From: Eupeodes corollae
Taxonomy: Eukaryota > Arthropoda > Insecta > Diptera > Syrphidae
DNA: 64,000 nucleotides
Assembly: GCF_945859685.1 (NCBI RefSeq)
Contig: NC_079149.1
Coordinates: 76,871,073-76,935,072 of the forward strand
Reading direction: 5' to 3'
Made by a program: the position numbers and the translations under genes. Positions within the stretch are counted from its first letter, which is position 1. Each line of letters opens with the position of its first letter. This document shows positions 54,250 to 64,000 of this stretch, in pieces. The notes under the pieces are model-generated. The model saw only the letters and a program-made list of their open reading frames with translations. It did not search any database and was not told the DNA's origin.

Positions 54250-55530
54250 ATAATAAAAATGGTGAGGATAACCGCAGTTTGGATTTGAAATAAGCACTAA
54301 GTATCATAAAACTCCGAAAGCTATAAACTTAAGATTTCTCTAAAGTTTATATAAATTCAGCTAAAGGCTCATAACTAAAAACTTGAATTTATAGAAAAAA
54401 AATAAGATACTAAAATGGTTTAAACTATAATAAGAATGCAAAGATTCGTACGAAACTATAATACGATTTATTGTTAGCCTTAGCCATATTTTAAAGCTGG
54501 ATTTGAATTCATGACAATTTAATCGCGTAAAAAGTATTGTTTTATTTATTTGGCAGACAAAAAACGTTATTTTATCGACATTTTGGGAGAGGCTAATAAT
54601 GTATCCCATTAGATAATAAAGGTTGGTTCTTCTAAATCTATCTAACATTATCTCGGTATGGACATTGTTATTCATAGAAGGACTTTGTTTGGACATTTTT
54701 GAATGGGTGTAATATTTGTTAAGTGCTATATGTCCACACGTGTTTTAGGCCCAGAATTTTTGCTGCCTTGTAACCAGTACATTTTTCTGAACTTTAAGTT
54801 AAGATTTTTTCTTTTATTTTTGATGTGCTCTTTTCATGTTAGTTTTGCATCTAAAGAAAGTAATATATGGTTATGTGTTCCTTTGTAAAGTGTAAATGCG
54901 TAGAAGGTTTCGTTTAGTTTCACTTAGTCTATTGTGTAAAGTTCATTTCTAAAACCATAGTATTCAAATTAAGTTTTCTTTCTTCTATTATTTAGCTGAT
55001 CTTTTTCAGGTTTGGTCCTGTTCATGTTTGTCATGGTAGGTTGATTCTGTTGGGGAATTACCTTCATTATGAGTTACAATAACTGGTGCGTATATTAGTT
55101 TAAGGCTTGTATTATAAATTGTAGTTTTTTGAAGGCTATCGAAGGCAATTTGTTATAACGGGAGCAGATATAAGATTGTACCTTAGTTATTTGAGCGTGA
55201 CAGGAAGAATTTCACATTCATCATTTTTATTAACAAATTGTGAGGGACATGTAGCTGCATTTGGTGGGATTGGTTTATTGACATCCGTAAGATGCTCAGT
55301 AAAGAGATCAGATTTTTGTTTTGGGTTTCTGATTCATTTACCATCAATTGAAAATGCATACATTTATTATAACTTAAAATATATGTGATTTTTTCCCTCC
55401 TCTGATGCGATATAGAATTAGTGGAGTTGCAGAAATAATAGAGAAACAGCTCTGAATACAGCAAAGAAAGAGAAAACGCCATATTTTGACAAAATATTGA
55501 AGTTTCTTTAAAATAAAGGATCAATTTTTA
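54250..55530 (-). pseudogene. Jockey-clade LINE remnant, rearranged
   Basis: Reverse strand, reading leftward: NSTNSISHQRRE and, in another frame, SDLFTEHLTDVNKPIPPNA (lead-in to RT, about 55,280), then IYNTSLKLIYAPVI with SPTEST (the Y.P..WK...I..I.KPGK.P...SYRP region, about 55,020-55,110), a gap, then LSLDAKLTWKEHIKNKRKNL with NLKFRKMYWLQGSKNSG (about 54,730-54,860), the block after the YADD box in Jockey-type elements. The palm with catalytic residues is missing. Further left (54,361-54,696) an open frame with ITFFVCQINKTILFTRLN could be RT sequence out of order. Very decayed. Confidence 0.65.
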
Positions 55531-55999
55531 AACTTAATAACTAAATAAAATCCCTTTTGTAGGTAAAACAATTCATACCCGACTAAACTCATACAATAGT
55601 CATCTGAGCAACCGAAATATTCAAATAAAAAAAAGGTGAAGTTTTTTAATCAAAAACTTCTAAAATGCAAGTTTTTAATAAGTGACCTGCATACGTGTAC
55701 ATCTAAATACATATATATGCATGTAAGGATATTCCAAGCACTTTATAAAATAAAAAATATGTGCTAATGCACTAATTGTGAAATTTAAGTTTAGTACGAT
55801 GCCTTTTGCCGAATAGGACATGACAGTTAAATGGGAGTTCCTGAAAGATAATTACCTTAAGAAACAATATACATATTGAATACACTTAATGGAAAGCTCT
55901 TTAAATTCGCTGTTGGTGCCCAGGTTCAAAAACAAGGAATGCTTATGCTAAAAAATATAAGATATACGGTTATAACGACCAAGTACCAAAGCAGATTAT
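55531..55999. other. No gene
   Basis: AT-rich spacer between a LINE remnant and a family A copy; no signal seen. Confidence 0.5.
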
Positions 56000-56705
56000 A
56001 AAAAAATGCGACCCAAATTGATAACTTCCCATAACGTCTGTCGATTTGTCTTGCCTTAACACAAAATTCATGACAACATTTTGAGTGAGATAAATATTTT
56101 GAAGTCGATAACTTGCTATGTTCTCCATAAACTTGAGTCGAAAATCATTTTGTATTAGTTTTTTTATGGTGTTTGTAGGTTAAGTAAAAACTACTTACAA
56201 TATTTTGCATATGATGAAATAGCTTGAATTCAAAATCTGTTTTTGCTAACGAGATTTTTAGTTGAAAACCAATTTTAGTTGCATTTCTTAAAAGGTTTTA
56301 TTTCTTATATAAACAAATACAAATTGGATTTTTCTAAGTAAACTTAGCACAGAATGAAATCAATTTAAAGTCAATACCTCCATTCATTCACGAGGTATCG
56401 AAAATCGAACATCAATTTTTTACCAATTTTGCGTACTTTTTTTTGTAGATTTAAATTTGTATGAATGTTGAAAACAATATTTTTAATATGATGCAAGTAT
56501 TTATTTTGAAGGTTATATCTTTTTGAAATATTATTTTAGTCGAAAACCAATTATTTCGAAGTTTTAGTAATCTTCTTTTTATATTTTGTGAAAAGAAATT
56601 GTCAATTTGATGTTTCCGCAAATTTGACTGAAAGTTGAAAACTAGTTTTTTCATAAGACGAAATAAGTTTAAAGCCTATACCTTTAAGTTTTAAAAAGAC
56701 ATTTA
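56000..56705 (-). repeat. Family A repeat, tail half (A8)
   Basis: Reverse strand. Tail at the left: AAAAAAATGCGACCCAAATT, GATAACTTCCCATAACGTCT, GTCGATTTGTCTTGCC. Two or three diverged monomers follow (GTCGAAAACCAATTATTTCG, GAAAATCATTTTGTATTAG). The copy ends at about 56,705, half way through the array; the head is missing. Confidence 0.82.
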
Positions 56706-56709
56706 AGTC

Positions 56710-56755
56710 CAGGGGCGAATGCAGGTACGGGTTTTAGGGGTAACCCCCCCCCCCA
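56710..56755 (+). mobile_element. Possible hAT-type element end
   Basis: CAGGGGCGAATGCAGG followed by GGGTTTTAGGGGTAACCCCC. CAGGGGCGGATCCAG-like starts are common ends of hAT-group non-autonomous elements. I could not find the partner end (CTG..TCCGCCCCTG-like) in the next 2 kb nor an 8-bp duplication. It begins within five bases of the end of family A copy A8. Confidence 0.3.
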
Positions 56756-59429
56756 ATATCAGAATATGTGCAGTAATCGAATATTTAAATAGAAATGGTA
56801 CAAAATTAATTTCCAGCTCAAATTCTCAAACTATGTTAACCGAAAATTTTAATTAAACTTGCTACGGTGATTTCTATCACCGCATAAAATACAAACACGC
56901 AAAATCAGAACAATATAGTTCTGTATTTTTCGTTAAAAAAAGACAAATATTTTTCTTGTTTTCCATCATACTAACAATTATAATGTTAAGTATTTTTATT
57001 TTCCAACAATGAGGTAGAAGATGGAGGGTTTTTAACTTTTTGTATTATTATTAACACAGAGATGCTCTTTCTCGCTATGTTTTTATGGCTAAAAATGAAA
57101 AAAAAACTGAAATACAAAATGAACTTGTTGTGTTGTTTTTGAAACGATCTCACGGCCACTTATGACACATTTAAATATCAAAACACCGAAAAATTGTACG
57201 GTTCGTTTATGTAAGTTTTAACTGTTAATTAAAAAATAAAACTTTTAACTTAACTTTTTTACTTCTTGACTTGTGACACCAGAATATTTTAAAACAAAAA
57301 CAGCAACCCCGTTTGCCTTTTTCGCGTTTTTTCTCTATTTTTCAAGAACAAGAATCAAACTAATAATGAAAGATACATGATGTCTCCTAAATTCAATATT
57401 TTTAAACATTTGAATGCGTTTCTGCAGTTCTGTTTTCTGAGTTAAATATTTTAAGAATTAAAGAAGATAATGACTTCCAACTCCATGCTATAGAAATAAT
57501 GGTGTTAGTATTTTGTAATATTTAAATCCATCCCACACTCTTTTTAAAATATTAATTCTATTTTTAAAAAAATCAGCAATGAGTTCTTGATAAGGACATT
57601 TTTTTCGAGCCAACAATTTTTAACTCACAATTTTACAAGAACTAAAAATTACTCGAATAAGGGGTCAGTGCCATCATTAGTTTTCATCACTGAACAAATA
57701 ATAAAAAAAAATAAAACTTCCTTTCTTTTCACGTAATTTAAAATTATGAATTTTTATCGTAATTTATTATGATTGTTATGCCTTTTTGAGAATTTAAATG
57801 AGATGACTAGAGTATGCGTTAATAAATAAGTTTAAATGTATTTGTTAAAAAACCATTGCAGTGGTTAGGATACATTTTTTTTCGAAGACAATGTTTTTTA
57901 ATAACTAGGTACCTACACCAAAATTAATTTGATTGAATATTAATAAACACTCGAAATAAGTTTTTATTTATGTTACTTTTAATAAAAGAACCTCTCTGTA
58001 TATGTATTCAAGGTTTACGCCCTTCTTTTTTTTTTAAGAAAAGTTCAAAAGGTGCATGCTTATATATTTTAAATATACTCATGCAGGTACCGAACGTAGG
58101 TCGTACGTATGTGATATACAAAATCACATTAAAGAATGTTTTTCAAAGTGTAACAATATACATGGTATAGCTTTTGAACTCTGTATAGCAAGAGTCCTGT
58201 CCATAATGTATTTACAAGGATTTCTTGGAAGTTCATTATAATTTTGGAAAATATTTTCTCAAATTTAAAGAAACAATTTTCTAAGCAAAACTAAAACTTA
58301 AACATCCTCAGAGGATATTGCCATATGTGCATTTCTTGGCCAATACCACAATACCAATTCCCTGACCATTACCGTATCCTGTTTTCATATATAGCCATGG
58401 TGATGGGATACTTGTTGTTGATTGAACACTAATTAAGTTCAGCAAAAGTTTCCTTCATCTTCTTATACTTTCTTCAAGAGAAGACAGAACCTACCTATAC
58501 CTCATTCTACTTCTTTCGTTGTTTTTGTTCCTCAAAAACTCAAAGAGGGTGGGGATGCGCCCATTTTATCTGTATTGTCCGATGAAGGAAGATCTAGAAA
58601 GTTGAAACGAACGAAACGATATACGGATGAAAGATGATGCATAAAATAACTTTGAAAGTTAAAAAAACATTTTTACTGAATGTAACCATCAAAAGTTTAC
58701 TTTGAAAGACTGACAGGCAGACCTAATTTAGTGGGTTCGATCAAAATGGGGTAAAATATTAGATTTATGCAAAATATTATGTTTAAGTTATTTGAGTTAA
58801 AAGTTTTGCTTACTTATTTTTTAATGGTATGGATTCAATTTTCTTTCTTTGTAAATTACCTTAAAGTTTCAATGTCTATTTGTAGTCAACTTAATATTTA
58901 TTTTAGCATATGTACGGCATAATTGCCTTCCCAAATTTGCATATAATGTTGTCGATAGGATCTATCTATGAAAAAAAGTAATTTAAGTACAAAATTATAT
59001 ATATGTACATAAATATCTCTGCCATGCTGTACTGATCTTTTTTAAAAGCCAATGTTAGGAACTTAAATCTATATAAAATACGGATTTTTTTACTCCTTTG
59101 TTTTAATATCACTCCGACCTATGTCACTCGGCTATTTGTTATTGCGCTAAAGGTTTACGTCCTTTTTTTATTTATAAGCACAACAGTTATGTACTGTTAA
59201 ATAAAGCCAGTGTTCAAAAGAAGCACTAAGGAGTTCACTTTACTTTGAATGCATAAAAAGCATATGCACTCAACCTCACACCTACCTCCAAGCAAGGGGT
59301 TGAAGTAGGTGCGGCCCTCATGCATGTCTCACTAATCGTAAATTGTTTAAATTGTAAATTTTGTAAAGTGCAAGTTTTAAATGTCATTCAATTTATTTTA
59401 CTTAGTTAGTACAGCGAAGCAAATACAAA
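56756..59429. other. 2.7 kb without gene
   Basis: AT-rich, no coding region or RNA gene recognised on either strand. Short open frames around 57,970-58,240 have no domain. 58,300-58,640 is less AT-biased. Confidence 0.45.
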
Positions 59430-59600
59430 TAAGGAAGAGTGTTGGCAACAAAACAGAGCCCTTGGGCTTACCAGCGCATATGTTCTGGATACCAGATTTG
59501 AATTGAACGGCCTAAAAGGTTCATCAATACTAAACGCACTCATTTTCGATGAGAGAGCTTGATATCAAATTCAAGAAAATACCATTGAAATATCAATCTT
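59430..59600 (-). pseudogene. Small LINE RT fragment
   Basis: Reverse strand pieces SSKMSAFSIDEPF, NSNLVSRTYALVS and GKPKGSVLLPTLFLI, matching the VPQGSVLYPTFFLIFINN region and its lead-in (SKMCAFGFHES) in the LINE at 15.8-16.9 kb. No catalytic box is present. Confidence 0.65.
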
Positions 59601-60599
59601 GGTTTCTTCAAACGGTCCAAAGATTTGTGCTACTAGTGCGAAAGAAGATTCTTCCCATAGAATCGCTCTTAAGTTCAAGAGAAGTTATGTCCCTGATTGG
59701 CAGCATCGAAGACACAATTTTCTGATGTGTGAATTATGTGACGATTATTCACTCAGAGGGAAGAAACAAGGCTAGGGTGTTAGGGGAATGACCTGGAATG
59801 TCAGGAATCCGCCTCAACTTACGAAGCCAGGTTGTTTAATTCAGCAAAAATATCGATATACCTTCCATCGGGAATTGTGTACAATGAAATCGCCGCAACA
59901 ATGGTCGCACTGTGCGGAAAATAAGATGCAATTCTGGATTCTGAATAAAGTCATTGAATTCGTTGAAAGTCGAATTACTAGCGATACTAAGGCTGCTGCG
60001 ATAACAGGTGTGAATGATGCGTGCTTAAAACGTTAATTTAAATTAGATATAATTAAAATTTGTGTTGCTACTCCTACTTATGGATGTTTCTTCGAAGCCC
60101 TGGATGTTGTTGTACTCAACACAAATTCACAGCCATCACAATACAAAAATGAAAGTTGAGCAATGTTGGATGTGTAATATACTTTAATATTGTTAAGGGT
60201 TTTTTTAAGAGTTTTCCAAGACTCTACTTAAATGTATGAAGTAACCATCTTGGCCTAAATTAGGACCCTGTGGTTCATGTTTTCTGCATAAAGTTGCTTA
60301 ACTGAAGTTTAAACTATATTCTTTAAAGTTTTAAAAGAAAAGCCAGCAACTAGCTAGGGACACGGCTCCCTTACCATTTAAGCAAATGCATTGTGTAGTG
60401 TTTTTCTAAGTTTATTCTCTTCTAGACCTGTTACTTCTTAAGTTTTTAAAGAAATTTCATCCAATCATATTAAATGCTAGGTTAAATTTGACAGCTAAAC
60501 AAAACATTGGAAAAAAATATGAAATTACCTTTATAACGATTTTATACTACGAGATTGCTGTAAGAACAATTAAAAGAAACATTAAATAAACAGTTTTCT
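59601..60599. other. 1 kb, one odd open stretch, no assigned gene
   Basis: The + strand at 59,788-60,036 has an 82-codon open frame with VIEFVESRITSDTKAAAITG, and another frame of the same stretch reads SAKISIYLPSGIVYNEIAAT. Both look protein-like but I recognise no family. It may be a decayed coding region with a frameshift. Nothing else seen. Confidence 0.35.
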
Positions 60600-62640
60600 T
60601 ATACCCTGAAATCCAAAAAAGATCTAATCTTGACCTAAGATAAGAAGAAATTACTTTACATTTGGTACAATTTTAAGAAACATCCAACCAAAAGCGTTTC
60701 TTATATACAATGAAAAATACTCTAAATTGGTTAAACGTCAAGAATATCTTGATAAAAAAACTTAAACTTATATTTTTGAGTGCATCTTTCGAGACCCAGC
60801 GGTTAACCGCCATTCTCGCATCTAAAGTACCCCAAAGTAGGAACAACCGTAAAACTTCTACTGGAAATAATATGTTTCTGAAATTTGGTTATAATTTTTG
60901 ATTATTCCTGAGCGCAAAGAACAAAAGGAAAGGCGTTCAGATATAAAAACTAAATAGTAGGAAAAACTTCTCCTTTTATGTTGAACTCTTTAAAAAATTT
61001 AAATCTCTTTATAATTTGGTATATGCTTGTTATATTACTGATATGGCCACCTCTTTGAAAGAGAATCCTAAAAACATTTTGGAATTTTGTAAACTCAAAG
61101 AAAAAATCAGATGGCTTTCCAGTTAACTTCACTTACAAGAACCTTTCGTTAGATAAAACTTTTGATATCTGTAACGCTTACGCAACGAATTTCCGTGAGT
61201 TATTTGTTAATAGCCCTGAAGAAGTTGATGAAGTATATTTTAATAATCTTCACACTTTTGCGCAAACTAGCTGTAGTCACATACCTGTGCTACAGAGTAC
61301 GGTCCTTGATCTTTTATCTGCGTTGAATGATGACTGCTCAGCCGGTCCTGATAGTATTCCCCCGATAGTACTAAAAAAGTGTAGTAATGCTTTAGTTGAA
61401 CCCCTTACGTTTTTATTCAAACTTTCTCTAAAAACAGGCAAATTTCCCAGTATATGGAAGAAGTCATTTCTAACTCCAATTTTCAAGAAGAATAAAAAGT
61501 CGGATATAAGCAACTACAGGCCCATTGCAAAGCTTTCTTGCATTCCTAAAGTATTTGAACAAGTTGTTTGTGAAAGCGTAGCATATTTTAGTAAAAAAAT
61601 ATCATTTGCGAACAGCAACATGGTTTTGTGAAAAAAAGATCAACCGTTACTAATCTCCTAACATTCTCAAACATATGTTCAAACGCTTTAGAACAAGGTT
61701 ATGAAGTTGACTGTGAATACACTGACTTTTCTAAAGCTTTTGACCAACTTAAGGAATTATTTTATTTAAACTTAAGGCTCTTGGTTTTCCACCATTTTTC
61801 TTAGCTTTGATTAAGTCATACCTTGAACATTTTGTTGCTCAATCTGGTGTTCCCCAGGGAAGCCATCTTGGCCCTTTTCTGTTCATCCTGTCCATTAACG
61901 ATGTATCGTCATGTCTACGCTCAAGTGAACTTCTCATTTTTGCTGATGATATGAAGATTTTCAAAATAATAAAGACCAACCATGATTGTATTCTTTTACA
62001 AGCCGACATTGATAGTTTCACATTTTGGTGTGGGAAAAATAGCCTTTTACTCAACCCTTTAAAATGCCAGACTATAACTTTCACTAAAAAACTAATCTAA
62101 TTTGACTACTGTATATCACAGCAAAAACTCTGTCGTGTCTCCACATTTAAAGATTTAGGTGTACATTTCTGTTCCAACTCAGAGTTTACACATCACATTA
62201 ATTTTATTGTTAATAAGGCAAGTTCTATGCTTGGTTTTATAAAACGCTGGGCAAAGGAGTTCAATGATCGCTATGTTACCCTTTCTTTGTATAATTGCCA
62301 TGTTCGTCCTCATCTTGAATATGCTTCGCAGGTATGGACTCCATATTACGAAATTCATAGAAAACGTATCGAATCAATTCAACATAATTTCATTCGCTTT
62401 GCCCTAAAAGGTCTTCCTTGGGAAGATCCCTATGATCTGCCTCCCTATGAACATAGTATTCTACTTCTTCAAATGCAATCTCTCCATCAAAGGCGTGTTA
62501 ATAATGACTTAGTATTTTTTCATCAACTCATTAATGGTGAAATTGATGCACCTTATTTGCTATCTTGTGTACATTTGAATTACCGGGCGGTAATAGAACT
62601 AACTATGGGAAGAATGAAGTTTTAAGTCGAATGGGCATTT
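60600..62640 (+). pseudogene. Jockey/CR1-type LINE, RT region
   Basis: Linker with IYNEKYSKLVKRQEYLD (about 60,695) and FWNFVNSKKKSD (61,080). RT: LLSALNDDCSAGPDSIPPIV, LKTGKFPSIWKKSFLTPIFK, KSDISNYRPIAKLSCIPKVF, then one base out GFVKKRSTVTNLLTFSN, CEYTDFSKAFDQL (catalytic D), frame change, LFKLKALGFPPFF, SGVPQGSHLGPFLFILSIND, LLIFADDMKIFK (catalytic FADD, about 61,937-61,950), FWCGKNSLLLNPLKCQT, FKDLGVHFCSN, LGFIKRWAKEFND, HLEYASQVWTPYYEIHRKRI, FIRFALKGLPWEDPYDLPPY and LLRGEIDAP-like LINGEIDAPYLLS. Catalytic aspartates all remain but there are at least three frame changes and a 10-15 codon loss before SGVPQGS. The ORF end is near 62,625. No tail or duplication found. Confidence 0.87.
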
Positions 62641-63354
62641 TATATAACTTGAACTGTTCATTGACAAATTTAAATTTGAATAAGGTGGGATTAAAATCAT
62701 TGTTTACAACCAGTTCTCCACTATCGTAAACGTTCTCATTTTATTTTTTGTTCTGTAATAGTTAAATGCTAATTTTGTTTTGTATTTTGTGCGTGTGTTA
62801 GGCTATATTTGTATTATTTTTTACTAACAACTAACACATGCACTTATGATGAGCATCTGATCGTAGTTTGACGCTTGCCTTACTTACCACTTTCTGAAAT
62901 TCTGAAGTGTAAAAAAAGCTTTTCAACACTTTGTTAAAAAAAAGAACGTAGGTAAAATGACTCAATTAAAGCTCACACAGTTATTGGCAAAAACTTGTTC
63001 TAAAATTGTTTTAATAAATAATAACACATTGAGTGGCTGGTGTTTGAAAAATGTTCGAAAAATTGTATGTTGAAAACACCAATACAAGCTTTATAAATAC
63101 CAAGATCAAGTAAGACAATTCGATGGAACGACTATTGTCTTGACTATAGTTATCTCAATCACATCTATGGGGAAAGGTAAGGAGAATAAACATAACGATA
63201 ATCATCTAACGTGGTACGGCTCCTGGTAAGTCATACCACGTTTCCGGGTATTCGCAAGGAACCTCTCATTCTTTGTCTTACTACTTACGGTATTTATTTA
63301 TCGGATTCTTAATATTAAGAGTGCTACAATAGTTTTTTTTTTTTTTAAATAAAA
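62641..63354. other. LINE 3' flank and spacer, no gene
   Basis: Probably begins with LINE 3' UTR (T-rich, with TGTGCGTGTGTTAGG). No coding. A T-run of 14 lies at 63,332-63,345, just before the mariner-type fragment. Confidence 0.5.
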
Positions 63355-64000
63355 CAAAAACGGTTTTTGATATCAATAAATTCTTTATTCGTGACGTTTG
63401 ATGCCATTATGTATGGAGTTAGATTTCTTTTGCACGGGCACGCTTTCAGTAGTCCAGACGCTGAATCGAGTTTTCGACGGTCTTTAAGCATAAATCGTCC
63501 GATATTGATGCAATTTTACGTTCGATATTCCTACAAAGTTCATCAATCAACGCTGGCTTGATGGCAAAGATCATAGACTTGACCCAGCCCCACCGATTGA
63601 GGCGGTAAAGCGACTATACCATTTTGTAAGATAAAACGTTCTCCAAACTGGGTTTCCAATAAATTGATTGTTACATTGGCTGTTTGGCTTGGTTGGAATA
63701 CCGCATGTATTGTTTTTTGACGAAGCCTGAAATAAGCCTCATCGCTGAAGATGATTTTTCGATGAAAATCCGAATTATTTTAAAGTAATTGCTTTCTACA
63801 ACTGAAGCCTCAGCGGCAGCAATATTCTTGACACTACGGGCACTTCCTTGTCTCACTGGCGCAAAGAATTTTGTACTGTGCCTGTGGATTCAAATTTGTC
63901 CACTAAACGCTAAATTTCGTATCTGCCTGGACGATTATGACGACTATAAATTGGACGTTACGTTGAGGCCAATGACTCAGAATTAAATTTTAACAATTTC
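63355..64000 (-). pseudogene. mariner-type transposase, runs off window edge
   Basis: Reverse strand, reading leftward from the edge: ARSVKNIAAAEASVVES (the linker after the first helix-turn-helix), FHRKIIFSDEAYFRLRQ (first catalytic D, about 63,740-63,760), then a jump to TANVTINLLETQFGERFILQ and NGIVALPPQSVGLGQVYDLC (the region of RSCDLTPLD, garbled), VDELCRNIERKIASISDDLC, LKTVENSFSVW. The WFQQD motif with the second catalytic D is deleted. The frame from 63,856 to 63,671 is open but fuses parts that are not adjacent in relatives. Same broad family as the elements at 4.93 kb and 36.5 kb. The start lies beyond 64,000. Confidence 0.8.

Noticed and set aside
61839..62084. Reverse-strand open frame at 61.9 kb
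   Set aside because: Shadow of the LINE RT with PQGSHLGP and FADD on the + strand.

Overview
The window looks like AT-rich heterochromatin-like or intronic/intergenic DNA of an insect, most probably a fly. The evidence is the base composition, the many A/T runs and ATGT-type microsatellites, and the kinds of transposons present. These are LOA-, R1-, RTE- and Jockey/CR1-type LINEs, Tc1 and mariner relatives, a Helitron remnant and a tRNA-headed SINE. I found no credible host protein-coding exon, tRNA or rRNA gene and no CRISPR. Nearly every long reading frame that makes sense is a decayed transposon fragment. Species and chromosome cannot be fixed from sequence alone.

Layout. 1-1.1 kb: a LINE endonuclease/linker fragment. 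1.4-4.5 kb: a SINE split by a 5'-truncated LINE with an exact 14-bp target duplication. 4.9-5.4 kb: a mariner-type fragment. 7.4-8.05 kb: a collapsed Helitron keeping both ends and the end of its helicase. 8.7-9.2 kb: an internally deleted Tc1 transposase. 11.1-13.3 kb: a LOA-like LINE with RNase H. 15.1-16.9 kb: two LINE fragments facing each other. 16.9-18.0 kb: a copy of an AT-rich dispersed repeat, here called family A. 23.2-26.9 kb: an RTE-type LINE, reverse strand, cut at its 3' end by another repeat (family B). 27.0-28.4 kb: the best family A copy. 28.4-29.35 kb: a Tc1 element with long inverted repeats. 32.7-33.7 kb: family A. 36.5-37.5 kb: a mariner-type element with a perfect 44-bp tandem duplication. 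38.4-39.6 kb: family A carrying a piggyBac-like MITE. 40.9-43.7 kb: a Jockey/CR1-type LINE split by a second copy of the same RTE family, with an 18-bp target duplication. 46.8-50.7 kb: another RTE-type LINE interrupted by a reversed family A copy and by a second SINE copy with an exact 14-bp target duplication. 50.9-52.8 kb: an R1-clade LINE that has lost its reverse transcriptase core. 54.2-55.5 kb: a Jockey-type remnant. 56.0-56.7 kb: family A. 60.6-62.6 kb: a LINE with reverse transcriptase. 63.35 kb to the window edge: a mariner-type fragment.

The genes do not form a pathway. The window is a layered record of insertions, and several nestings can be ordered in time. The least easily named structure is family A: at least seven or eight copies with a conserved head, a central array of about 170-bp degenerate monomers, and a conserved tail with an inverted AACTTCCCAT / ATGGGAAGTT end motif, a potential hairpin and a T-run. 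No copy codes for anything visible. It may be a non-autonomous mobile element that carries satellite-like DNA. Element boundaries are read by eye and are approximate unless a duplication is given.
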